From the NCBI GenBank assembly GCA_022410635.1, contig JAJVDF010000453.1, positions 124,001 to 188,000 of the forward strand: a stretch of DNA of 64,000 bases. The letters run 5' to 3'. Below the pieces are notes generated by a model. The model made no database searches. It was not told where the DNA came from and worked only from the letters and a program-made list of their open reading frames with translations. Positions 13,917-25,400 of this stretch are shown piece after piece; positions within the stretch are counted from its first letter, which is position 1; the number at the start of each line of letters is the position of its first letter. This DNA is from Tretioscincus oriximinensis. Lineage: Eukaryota; Chordata; Lepidosauria; Squamata; Gymnophthalmidae. Made by a program: the position numbers and the translations under genes.

Positions 13917-14544
13917 TACTTGAGGTTCATACCAACTTCAACCTTTTCTGGATAGGGACAACTTGACCAAAAAGATCCATGGTCTGGAAATCTGAATATA
14001 CTACTGTAGTATGCTTTACATGAAGAAGAGGGAAAGAGTGTGAAGTTCAATTTGTGCTTGAAAATTTGATCAAATAGTATGCAGATGTTCATATAGAACA
14101 AAACGATGTTTGCATATCCAATAATTAGATTGAACTAGTTTCTCTTGTGAACAATAAATCGATTGGATATTTATTGTGCTTTTGCTGTGGAGAAGGGTTT
14201 TCCATGTGAATATATTTTTGTTTCTTTTTAAATTAGTACAAAAATCTGATGCAATCATTTGTTTAGTTAAAAGGTTACCCAAACAAATGAGCATTCAGTT
14301 TGATAACAACCAGATACACAAGTTTCATTTCTGTGTATTTCATAATTAGTGATCATTCCTAATTTGTGCTAAAACTGACAACCTTTATTAATAGGGAAGC
14401 ACAAATTAGTATAATCTATTAATTTTAAAATCAACAAACAATAAATCATTTTTAATCAACACTCAATATATAGAACCTATTTTTTCTGAATCCAGAACTA
14501 TCTTGGTGGAAGATACTGTATCACTTCATGCTAATATCTTCTTA

Positions 14545-15430
14545 TATAGTGTCTTTGCCGTGGAGGGAAGAGAAGGGAGACCACCCAGTTGTAATTGAAC
14601 ATGAGTAATTTATTAACCAGTTAACATGTTCCAAAAGACCCTGACGCAAACTCGTAACATTAACGCAACCCAAAATCTAAATAACATTGATCAGTGCTTT
14701 TAAAACGTAACCCAGGATTGGAGAGAATTGGGCCATGGCTTGATTAGGGGTGTGGTCAGCCACCCGGCCTGACCGGCATCATTGGGCCAGGTCAGCCACC
14801 CAGCCTGACCTGCAATCAACTGGGCCACGCCCTGTGACGTGGCCCCATCGGGGCACCTGCTCCTCTCAGCACGGCCGCCCATGCCATACCATCTGCCCAG
14901 CTCGGGCCTCACCAGTAGACCCACTGGTCCACGCCTTTGTGACGTAGGACCGAGGCTGCCTCCACTCCGAGGATCAGAGGGGTTTGTCAGGGCCTTCAAG
15001 AATCCGTCCTGTGTACGGCCCACCTCAATGACTCCAAACCTGCGTTCCCCCAGGTAAGCACACAAGTTCGGAACCCTTTTAGGAAAGGCCCTCCAGTTAT
15101 GAGGTAGCCATGGGGACCCCTTTCTTCAGGTTTTCTTAGCTCCTCTCGACTTCGCCAAGCTGTGTCACCGCCAGTAGAACATCCTTGCTCTCCGCCAGAC
15201 CACCTCCTACTCCATACCAACCATTCCAAGGAACTCTTCCTGAGTTCTCCAGCCAGGCCCGCATGCCTGCCCCGACACGTGAATTCCATCGGGCCTTGTA
15301 TTGAAGGCATTGTGCTCTACTGCCACACCGCCCGCCTGTGTCATCCTCCGTACTAATTTGGCATTTACCCTTCTCCTGGGGTGATTGGTCGGGGTTCAGT
15401 AGCGCCCTCCACTTCAATCAACCTAGCAGC
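14545..15430. other. GC-rich block, possible LTR or unclassified repeat
   Basis: A sharp rise in GC and CpG against AT-rich neighbours. Two copies of a roughly 40-base tandem unit lie at 14753-14829, each with GGTCAG and CTGACC arms. On the minus strand a TTTTAAAA box (14698-14705) and AATAAA (near 14607) follow the GC-rich part, which would suit an LTR promoter and poly(A) signal. No flanking duplication was found. Overlapping open frames on both strands look like a by-product of high GC. Confidence 0.35.
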
Positions 15431-18350
15431 TCCAAGAAAAGAGAAAACAAAACGGAAACAAAATGCAGTAACATAAACAATGGGCAAGGATCTTTTCAAA
15501 CGTATCTTGCAAAATTAGATACTTGTCAGCAATTTTAACTGCTCCTGGCTCTTTTGTTGTCCCAATATATTCCAGGCATTCTTAATGGCCACATCCCTCC
15601 CATGGTCTAAGTAATATGCACAGGACCAGGGCAGGTCCCTTCGCAGCATGTGTGGCTTTCAACTAGCTGACTGAGTGTCAAAAGGCCAACCCGATCCAAT
15701 GGCCTGAGCACCCAATGTACCTGCCCCAAGCAGGTGCCAAAGCCCCGGACAGTGGTAACTCTGGCCATGTGCTTGTCCCAGGTGAAATAAAACACTTACC
15801 ATTGTAGCGTTGCCCTTCCAGCAAGCCAAGTATTCCCGCATGTACCACCAGGGGGCAGAGGTCATTGTGACCCTCTGAATTTAAGCCAGGCCCAATCTCT
15901 GCAAATTGTTATTAATATGGCTGACCTGATTTATTCAAGCATCCGAGGTAATAATGGGCCAAGCCTTCTGATTCAACGGCCATCTTACTGCACTGGGCCT
16001 GTACTGTCACCAGCAATATTATTGCAATTTTTAGCTAAAGAATGCCATTCTTGATGCCCTGTCCTTTTGATTCTATGGCAAATGGCAACATTATTGCCCC
16101 CTACCTGCAGCGCAATAGGTAAATATTTTGCTGCAAGGCGTTCAGGGGGCATTCAAGTAGATACTGCACCACCTGTAAAATTTGCACCCTGCCAAAGGTG
16201 AGGGTTTCCAGTGCATGCTCATTATGAGCCGTAAACGGCTAATCTAATGTTATAAGCTGCAATGCTTTCACTTTAAAACAGGTGTGTGCTAATAAGCTTG
16301 GCTACAGATTAAGTTTTCCGGAATTGCAACCCTTGTGCCTGATAGCTGTACGATGTTCTACTACTAGGTAGCAATGTAAAGCAGTGAGCTAGCTGTGCTT
16401 ATTCTTTATGAACTTTTGTGTATAAGATATACTGTACCTCCGCGATGTAAGCTTCCCTAACTCAGCATCCTCTTGTGCAATATTCCTGTATTTCATTGCC
16501 ATTGCCACATATATGCCTGCCCTATGTGAGCACAGATCTTTTACCAGATCCCAGGTAACCACTGTCTAGCCCAGCAAAGATGCTTAGTTGCCTCCATATG
16601 TGTGCAGGAATTTCGTTGTGCAGTAGTAGATTATTGCCCCAATCTTAACATTTTAGCATATTAATGCTAAAGGGAATGCCTTCGGATCCTGAGTCTTATG
16701 GTCCAATGGCAAGATACCCCTACTGTACAGCCCTTTTAAGTCAAAGGTGCCAATGTCATGCCAAGCATTCAAATGCCAAAAAGAATGAGTTTTATTCTTG
16801 GGTATTAAGATCGAGTAGTATAGTGTATACCCTATGGATGCTGCTTATAAGTTAAAGGTAAATGCTGTATGGCGGAGCATTGCGATGCCAAAGAAATATC
16901 CCTCTAACCCAAGCATTATGATCCCGTGGCACCATGCTTTATACAAATTATTGCTTTATTGACTCGGATTTGATCCCGGTAAGATTGTGCCTGCTGCTGC
17001 AATTCTAAATTTTCTCCCAAGCCTTACGATCCATTGGCCAAATATTGATTCACGCAGAGCATTTTAATGCTCACAAAACTATGATATTTACCACCACATA
17101 ATAATTCAAAGGTACTGTAATTCTATCACCATTCTTTGATGCCCCTGGTAAAAACTTAGAAAGCAAGGCATGTTAANAGCTGCAATGCTTTCACTTTAAA
17201 ACAGGTGTGTGCTAATAAGCTTGGCTACAGATTAAGTTTTCCGGAATTGCAACCCTTGTGCCTGATAGCTGTGCAATGTTCTACTACTAGGTAGCAATGT
17301 AAAGCAGTGAGCTAGCCGTGCTTATTCTTTATGAACTTTTGTGTATAAGATATCCTGTACCTCCACAATGTAAGCTTCCCTAACTCAGCGTCCTCTTGTG
17401 CAATATTCCTGTATTTCATTGCCATTGCCACATATATGCCTGCCCTATGTGAGCACAGATCCTTTACCAGATCCCAGGTGACTGTCCAGCCCAGCAAAGG
17501 TGCTTAGTTGCCTCCATATGTGTGCAGGAATTTCATTGTGCAGTANTAGATTATTGCCCCAGTCTTAACATTTTAGCATATTAATGCTTAAGGGAATGCC
17601 TTCGGATCCTGAGTCTTATGGTCCAATGGCAAGATACCCCTACTGTACAGCACTTTTAAGTCAAAGGTGCCAATGTCATGCCAGGCATTCAACTGCCAAA
17701 AAGAATGAGTTTTATTCTTGGGTATTAAGATTGAGTAGTATAGTGTATATTCTATGGATGCTGCTTATAAGTTAAAGGTAAATGCTGTATGGCAGAGCAT
17801 TGCGATGCCAAAGAAATATCCCTCTAACCCAAGCATTATGATCCCGTGGCANCGTGCTTTATACAAATTATTGCTTTAATGACCCGGATTTGATCCCGGC
17901 AAGATTGTGCCTGCTGCCGCAATTCTAACTTTTCTCCCAAGCCTTACAATCCATTGGCCAAATATTGATTCACGCAGAGCATTTTAATAATCATAAAACT
18001 ATGATATTTACCACCACATAATAATTCAAAGGTACTGTAATTCTATCACCATTCTTTGATGCCCCTGGTAAAAACTTAGAAAGCAAGGCATGTTAATGTT
18101 AAATTAAATAGCCATTCCTGCCTGCAGCATAATGATGTGGCGGCAGATAATTCTTACTGCTCCTGACTTATAGCAAAGCATTTTCTATCAAATGAAACGT
18201 CTCCTAATCCCTCAAGTCATGGTCAAGTATTCCAGCAAAGTATATGTATTGATCAATCCTGTAATTCTTGTTTTGTCCTGAGGGCAATTCTAATAAACTC
18301 TTATGTGTAGCCTTAACTTCTGGCCCTCAGGAACACAGCCAGAACAAAGG
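15431..18350. repeat. diverged low-copy repeats, family unknown
   Basis: Short phrases such as GATCCATTGGCCAA, GATTCTATGGCAAATG and GGTCCAATGGCAAGATA recur at irregular spacing, suggesting an old tandem array. Phrases such as TTTAGCAT and TGTGCAGGAATTT resemble parts of the 75-bp satellite further right, so this may be its decayed edge. A perfect 10-base inverted repeat lies at 18276-18285 and 18323-18332. Confidence 0.4.
16255..18096. repeat. tandem duplication of a 922-bp segment with an N at the junction
   Basis: Copy 1 is 16255-17176 and copy 2 is 17178-18096, offset 923. They differ by a few percent, including a 3-base indel. The junction at 17177 is a single N. This is either a real duplication or two haplotypes placed in a row by the assembler. 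Confidence 0.9.
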
Positions 18351-19290
18351 AATTGTCCACAAAGTCTCTATTTTCAAGGCTTTACTTATTAAATACACAA
18401 AATACAAATAAAGAACTGGAACTTTTGCCCCCAAAGTCTCTCTTTCAATACTTACAGTTGTTTATTTCTCTTCTCTTGCAGTTTCTCTTTCTATGTGTCT
18501 CTTTTGTAAACAGTTTCCTTATTTGTCAAAAGAGACTGCTCTCTTAAGGTGCGACTGAGTCTTGCAAAGGCTACACAAAACTGAAAGTAACTAAGGAAAT
18601 AGATATAAGAACCCAGGGATTTCCCAGAGTTCCCTTCCTTTTTTCTTAAAGTAACAGAAACCTATTCCTATCTCAAAACATAAAACTATTTACCTTAAAA
18701 GAAATCTATGGCTCAAAGCATAAAAGATGCTCTTAAGGCAAGACAATGCCACTGGTAAAAAACTTCCATCAAGACGATGTCTGAAAGGAACATACCTGTT
18801 TACCCCAAGTGAAAAACTCGAGTGGATCCGTAATTCCTATCGACCAGGCCCACAGTGCTAATGGAACTTAATATCATAGCAAGCCCTCATAGAAAGCATC
18901 CTCCTTTTGACATGATGAGGGAAAGTTATTTTCACTGCTAAGATATTGTAATGTCAAAGGAAATATCTGCAAGATCCTAAACAGGGTGATCCAGATTATT
19001 TGATTGCCTAGGAGAATATTTCTAAAGGTACACCCAATCTCGTGATCCGTGAATAAATATCCGCTAGGGAATGGCCTCTTAATGCCACGGAAATATTCTT
19101 AAGCAAATGAGTATAAAGGAAAAGTATTTTATTGCCACAGGATCTACCTTTCACTCCCCAGCTTAAAGATCCATATGTCAATTCTTCAACAAATAAAGGC
19201 ACTATCAGTAAATCCCAACTACCATGACTATCTTGCAGTGGCACCCCAGCATGTGCTTGAGGATTTCAGTGTGTAAGTTTTATGGCAGGT
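18351..19290. other. unclassified intronic sequence
   Basis: Moderate GC with no family I recognise. Minus-strand TTTATTTGTATTTTGTGT near 18395-18410 and general AT content could suit an old LTR, but no ends or duplication were seen. The last 50 bases (from 19245) already resemble a satellite unit. Confidence 0.4.
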
Positions 19291-19640
19291 GAGAACCAAA
19301 AACAACAGAATCAGCCAAGTATGAATGGTAATAAAAATATATAAAATATATTCAGTTATATAAAATATAAACAATGGCCATATATAAAAGCCAATGAATC
19401 AATACATAAAAACCTATCAATATAAATGGAGTAAAAAGTCCACAATGTAGGGGGATAATAAAATGGAAAAAAAGTCCAAATGTAGACTGGAGGGACGAAT
19501 GGTCAGGTAATATAGTATTCTCAGCTCCGCAGTCTGCCAAACGCGTTTCGACACAAAGGTCTTCCTCAGTGGCTTGTACGGACAAATTACTTTAGACGAT
19601 TAAACATACAAATGGTAACAAGAGGCAGATTCCAGAGTAT
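19290..19640 (-). mobile_element. Penelope-like retroelement fragment (terminal region)
   Basis: This roughly 350-bp block interrupts the satellite: a unit is seen before it (about 19276) and units resume after it (about 19690). On the minus strand it carries a hammerhead-like fold followed by a non-coding AT-rich stretch. Vertebrate Penelope-like elements are known to carry hammerhead ribozymes in their terminal repeats. No reverse transcriptase or GIY-YIG domain is present, so the family call rests on the ribozyme and overall character. Confidence 0.5.
19526..19582 (-). ncRNA. hammerhead ribozyme-like motif (type I)
   Basis: On the minus strand all invariant core positions are present: CUGAGGA (C3-A9, 19569-19563), GAAA (19549-19546), U16.1 (19541) and an allowed H17 (U, 19540). 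Stem I has an inner UGGC/GCCA helix (19539-19536 with 19573-19570), an internal loop, then an outer UGCGGA/UCCGUA helix (19531-19526 with 19582-19577, one G-U). Stem II is GAC/GUC with a six-base loop. Stem III is only ACG/CGU with no loop, so it would need a dimer. One extra A sits between A9 and stem II. Confidence 0.6.
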
Positions 19641-22299
19641 ATGTGTACCTCCTACATTAATACCTCTTGGAACAACAAACTTGGTTGCTTAGTTTTATGG
19701 CAGGACCTAGATGACTGGTTCATAATGCACTGGCACCTTATATATGAGATTTTAGGTACTACAATTCAAAGGCAGGCACTGAGACGTCTGCCCTATATTG
19801 CACCAGCAGTTAAATATGTGCATGAGGATTGATATAATTTATAGCAGACGCTGAAGTGTCCACCCTATATTGCATCAGCACATTTATATGTATGTGAATT
19901 GTGTGAAAAATTATTGCAGGCACAGCAGGGCCTGCCCTAGGTTGCACTAGCCCTTGCTATGCCTCCCTATATAGTGCCATGCATTAGTATAAGTATGAAC
20001 TTTTATTGTTGTTCTCATTATTATTATGGACTTATGGCAGGAACTTATGTCTCTGCCCTATATTGCACCAGAGTCTGTAGCATGTGTATGACAATTTGTA
20101 TGAGGACTTATGGCAGGCCCTTGAAAATTATATTTGAAAATTTTGTACATGCGCTAATGACAGGCACCCAGGTACCTGCCCTATATTGCAACACCACTTA
20201 GCGATGTGCAAGAATTTGTATCTGAATTTATGGCAGGCACCAAGGAGCCCACCCCAAATGCACTAGCACTTTAGCATGTGTATGAGGATTTGTATGAGAA
20301 CTAGTGGCAGTACCCAGCAACCTGCCCCAGAATCACCAGTACTATAGCATGTGTATGAGAATTTGTACCAGGACTTATGGCAGGCACATAGGAGCCAGCC
20401 ATATAAGCGCCAGCATCATAGAATGTGTATGAGAATTAGTACAAGGACTTGTGGCGGACAAGAACTTATGGCAGGCGCCCAGACACCCGCCCCCTCTACC
20501 CCTCACTTTAGCTTATGTATGAGAATTTTGTATGAGAACTTATGGCAAGCACCCAGGAGCCCACCCCATCTGCTCCATAACTTTAGATGTGTATGAGACT
20601 TTGTATGAGATTTATGGCAGGCACCCATGTGCCCGCCCCATATGCACCATTATTTTAGTATGTGTATATATGAGAACTTATGGCAGGCATCCAGGAGCCT
20701 GCCCGANATGCAACATCACTTTATTATGTGTATGAGGATTTGTATGAGAACTTATGGCAGGCGCCTAGGAGCCCGCCCCATAAGTACCAGCACTTTAGCA
20801 TGTGTGTGAGATTTTTGTATTGGAAAATTATGCCAGGCAGCCAGGAGCCTGCCCCATCTGGCCAGCATTTTAACATGAATATGAGAATTTGTATAAGAAC
20901 TTATGGCAGCCCCCTAGATGTCCAACCCGTATAGCCACAGCACTTCAACATGTGAATGTACACAGACGTATGCGCACCTATGGCAGTCACTAAAGTGGCT
21001 GTTCTATATTGCAAACAGTACTTTAGCATGTGTGCGAGGATCAATATGAGAACTATGGCAGGAACATAAGAGCCTGCCCTATATTGAACTAGTACTTTAG
21101 CATGTGATTTTATTTTATTTTTTTAATAGTGAATTTTTATTTGGGTTTTACATAAAGGNTGCTATGCCTCCCTATATAGTGCCATGCATTAGTATAAGTA
21201 TGAACTTTTATTGTTGTTCTCATTATTATTATGGACTTATGGCAGGAACTTATGTCTCTGCCCTATATTGCACCAGAGTCTGTAGCATGTGTATGACAAT
21301 TTGTATGAGGACTTATGGCAGGCCCTTGAAAATTATATTTGAAAATTTTGTACATGCGCTAATGACAGGCACCCAGGTACCTGCCCTATATTGCAACACC
21401 ACTTAGCGATGTGCAAGAATTTGTATCTGAATTTATGGCAGGCACCAAGGAGCCCACCCCAAATGCACTAGCACTTTAGCATGTGTATGAGGATTTGTAT
21501 GAGAACTAGTGGCAGTACCCAGCAACCTGCCCCAGAATCACCAGTACTATAGCATGTGTATGAGAATTTGTACCAGGACTTATGGCAGGCACATAGGAGC
21601 CAGCCATATAAGCGCCAGCATCATAGAATGTGTATGAGAATTAGTACAAGGACTTGTGGCGGACAAGAACTTATGGCAGGCGCCCAGACACCCGCCCCCT
21701 CTACCCCTCACTTTAGCTTATGTATGAGAATTTTGTATGAGAACTTATGGCAAGCACCCAGGAGCCCACCCCATCTGCTCCATAACTTTAGATGTGTATG
21801 AGACTTTGTATGAGATTTATGGCAGGCACCCATGTGCCCGCCCCATATGCACCATTATTTTAGTATGTGTATATATGAGAACTTATGGCAGGCATCCAGG
21901 AGCCTGCCCGANATGCAACATCACTTTATTATGTGTATGAGGATTTGTATGAGAACTTATGGCAGGCGCCTAGGAGCCCGCCCCATAAGTACCAGCACTT
22001 TAGCATGTGTGTGAGATTTTTGTATTGGAAAATTATGCCAGGCAGCCAGGAGCCTGCCCCATCTGGCCAGCATTTTAACATGAATATGAGAATTTGTATA
22101 AGAACTTATGGCAGCCCCCTAGATGTCCAACCCGTATAGCCACAGCACTTCAACATGTGAATGTACACAGACGTATGCGCACCTATGGCAGTCACTAAAG
22201 TGGCTGTTCTATATTGCAAACAGTACTTTAGCATGTGTGCGAGGATCAATATGAGAACTATGGCAGGAACATAAGAGCCTGCCCTATATTGAACTAGTA
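19640..22299 (+). repeat. 75-bp satellite/minisatellite array (left part)
   Basis: The unit is about 75 bp (67-89), read as ACTTTAGCATGTGTATGAG, then AATTTGTATGAGAACTTATG, then GCAGGCACC, AGCCTGCCC and a TATTGCACCAGC-like end. At least 15 units can be counted from 20030 to 21100. Units are 70-90% alike by eye. The array is interrupted by an L1 at 22314 and continues to the right of it. Roughly 1.2 kb of this stretch is an assembly duplicate (19955-22363). Open frames here only reflect the repeat. Confidence 0.9.
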
Positions 22300-22363
22300 C
22301 TTTAGCATGTGATTTTATTTTATTTTTTTAATAGTGAATTTTTATTTGGGTTTTACATAAAGG
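19955..22363. repeat. artificial 1,204-bp tandem duplication (contig overlap)
   Basis: Copy 1 (19955-21158) and copy 2 (21160-22363) appear identical at offset 1205, separated by one N at 21159. Both contain the same ambiguous base (20706 and 21911). Both end with the same 3' tail of the L1. One copy should be removed when the locus is read. Confidence 0.95.
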
Positions 22364-22442
22364 AAAAACACATGAAAAACAAGAATAACCCCACCCACCC
22401 ACCCACCCACCCTCGGAGAACAGTGCATCATAGATCAAAACT

Positions 22443-25400
22443 TTACATCAAACTTCTTTGATTCAGGAGCATGTCAATTTTATACATTAGAATACTACAN
22501 TTTACATTCCCAACACCAAAATTAATCAATTTCTGCCACTTTACCCTCCAGTCATCTTTAGGTGGCTGAGCCAGGTAACACATTCTTTTATATCTAATAG
22601 CGTCAAAGAGGAGAAATTCTGCTAAATACTCATACCATATATGAATGGTCCATTTATATTTTTCTTTCCAGCCTCTTGCAATAACTAGTTGAGCAGCAAA
22701 AACTGCTTTTTCCACTATAAAGATATCCGAAGGGGTAAGCAAAATTTGATCTGATAAAGAGGACAGCTTAAGTAATGTGGACCTTCTTATTGAAAACCCT
22801 AAAATATTCTCTACTTCTTGGAACACTTCATTCCAGAAGCTGTCAGTTTCTGGGCAGTCAATAAACATATGCAAGAAGGTTCCGACTTGGCCACATCCAT
22901 GCCAACAGTTTGGTGAGCCCCGAACCCATATGAGATATCTGCGCTGAAGTGTGGTACCACCTGGTTAGAATTTTTGTCTGGAGTTCCTTGATTTTATTAT
23001 TTTTATTAAGTCTTATATGGGCTATCCATCGGTACCATTCCTCCTCCGTCAATTGCATGTCTCTATCCCAGCGAGTTTTTAAATGCACTTCATTTATAAA
23101 CACATTTTTTTATTAATAAATCGTATAACTTTCCCATATATTATCCTTTTCTCCCTTTATTCGATTTATTAAAAGTTTTTCAAAAGTTTGTGGGTCTTCT
23201 TTCATCTCTCTTTTAATGTCTGGGTTGTTTATAAACCTATACACCATCATTTCCGATAGCCAATCACCCTGACGTGGATATATGGTCCTTATTTGTTGAA
23301 TACTTAATAGGTTCCCATTTAGGTCATACCAGTCTCTCAATCTGACCAAAGTGAAATGAGATAGATAAGCCGCTAATTTCTTATCTCCCCTAGAATTAAT
23401 AATTTTGGAGGATGCGACGAGATATTGAGATTTGAACAACTTACTGGTATATTTCTTTCAGCTCGCCCATGTACTAATTAATGGTTGTAACCAGGACTTA
23501 GTTGTATGTTTTGGAAATTTAACTTGAAATAGAGAGATATTTTCTATTTTATTGGTACTCCTCTCAATATTAACTCATTTAGCCTGGTCCTTGTATTCAA
23601 TGTCAATCCATTTTAATAGTTGGAAAGCATCATAATAAATTTTAAGTGATGGGAATCCCCAACCCTGCCTGGGAGGGCGTGGCGTAAAAGGTACGATTTG
23701 CAATCCTCCTCTGTTTATCTGACAGAGCCCATTTTTTAAGGTAGTCCTCCCACTTTTTAAACAAATGATCTGGTATATATGACGGGACAGTTTGGAATAG
23801 AAACAAAAATCGGGGTAGTACCATCATCTTAAGTGCTCGCTGTTTTACCAGAAGAGACCAGTTTTTACTGGGCCACTGTTGTATAATGTCTTTAATTTTT
23901 TTCCACATTGGGGAAAAAATTAGCATTTGTCATTTTGGAACAATTTTTTGTAATTTTANCTCCCAAATAGGTAAATTTGGGAGTTAAACTTCAAACCAGT
24001 AAGATTGGCAACCTTCTGTTTCTCTATTCTGGGTATATTTACCATCAAGATATCCGATTTATCCATATTGATCTTAAGTCCTGAGATCTTTTCAAAATCT
24101 TTAATTTCCCGGGCCAAAACAGGTATAGAAGAAAGTGGATCATCTAGTATGACAAGGGCATCATCCGCATATAGATTTAATTTTACTTCCTCCTTGACAA
24201 CTTTGTAACCCCTAATATTAATGTTATTGCGTATGCTATTAGTCAATGGCTCGACAGCCATAAAAAAAATAAGAGGGGATAAGGGGCACCCTTGTTTGAC
24301 TCCATTGTTTATAGCGATGGGGTCTGAGAGGCCTGCATTCGCACTTACTCTTGCAGTGTTGTTTTCATATAGACTAGCAATAGTTTTCTGAAAATGTAAT
24401 CCACAATTGAATTTCTGACAGATTTTTTGAATATATGAGTGGTTGACAGAGTCAAAGGCCTTATAGATGTCAAGCTTTAAGAGGGCCAATTTCCTCCTAT
24501 ACTTCTTTGCGTGGTGCAGGATATCTGCTGTGATCCTGATCGGATCAGCTATATTTCTTGATTTAATGAAACCATATTGGTCCTCTTTGATTATCTGACC
24601 TATGATATTTTCCAATCTCCTTGTTAAAATGGTCGCAAAGATTTTATAATCCACATTAGCCAGAGAAATTGGCCGATAGGATTCTATGCTATCTTCTGGT
24701 TTTCCTTTTTTCAATATTGGAATAATGGTAGATTGTCTCCAGGATGGCGGTATATCCTGGTCGCTTAATACTTTATTAAAAAGGATATTTAAGTGCGGTA
24801 CCAAATGTTCCTGGAAGAGTTTATAGAAGCAACCAGAAAAGCCATCTGGGCCCAGGGCCTTTCCTAACTTAAGGCCTTTGATAGTTTATTTAATTTCCTG
24901 TTCAGTGATTTCAGCATTCAATTTCCTCTCGTCTTCCCTGGAAACCCTAGTGTCGATCTGTATTTGATCTGATTGTGTTTGCCTTTCCTGATATAATAGA
25001 GAATAGAAATCTGCTAGGGCATTCCTTATANNNNNNNNNNNNNNNCCTCTTTGATTATCTGACCTATGATATTTTCCAATCTCTTTGTTAAAATGGCCGC
25101 AAAGATTTTATAATCCACATTAGCCAGAGAAATTGGCCGACAGGATTCTACGCTGTCTTCTGGTTTGCCTTTTTTCAATATTGGAATGATGGTAGATTGT
25201 CTCTAGGATGGCGGTATATCCTGGTCTCTTAATACTTTATTAAAAAGGATATTTAAGTGCGGTACCAAATGTTCCTGGAAGAGTTTATAGAAGCAACCAG
25301 AAAAGCCATCCGGGCCCGGGGCCTTTCCTAACTTAAAGCCTTTGATAGCTTCTTTAATTTCCTGTTCAGTGATTTCAGCATTCAATTTCCTCTCGTCTTC

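Noticed and set aside
14700..15417. Overlapping open frames of 60-120 codons on both strands
   Set aside because: They sit in a GC-rich block where stops are rare, overlap each other in several frames, and show no domain or codon bias.
18276..18332. 10-base inverted repeat TCCTGAGGGC
   Set aside because: Too short to assign to a transposon, and the flanks show no duplication.
20351..22139. Repeated frames reading ENLWQAPRSPP and similar
   Set aside because: They are the 75-bp satellite read in frame, not a protein-coding gene, and the second set is an assembly copy.
19640..22299. CRISPR-like regular repeat spacing
   Set aside because: The whole unit is repeated without unique spacers, the repeats are diverged, and the DNA is vertebrate.
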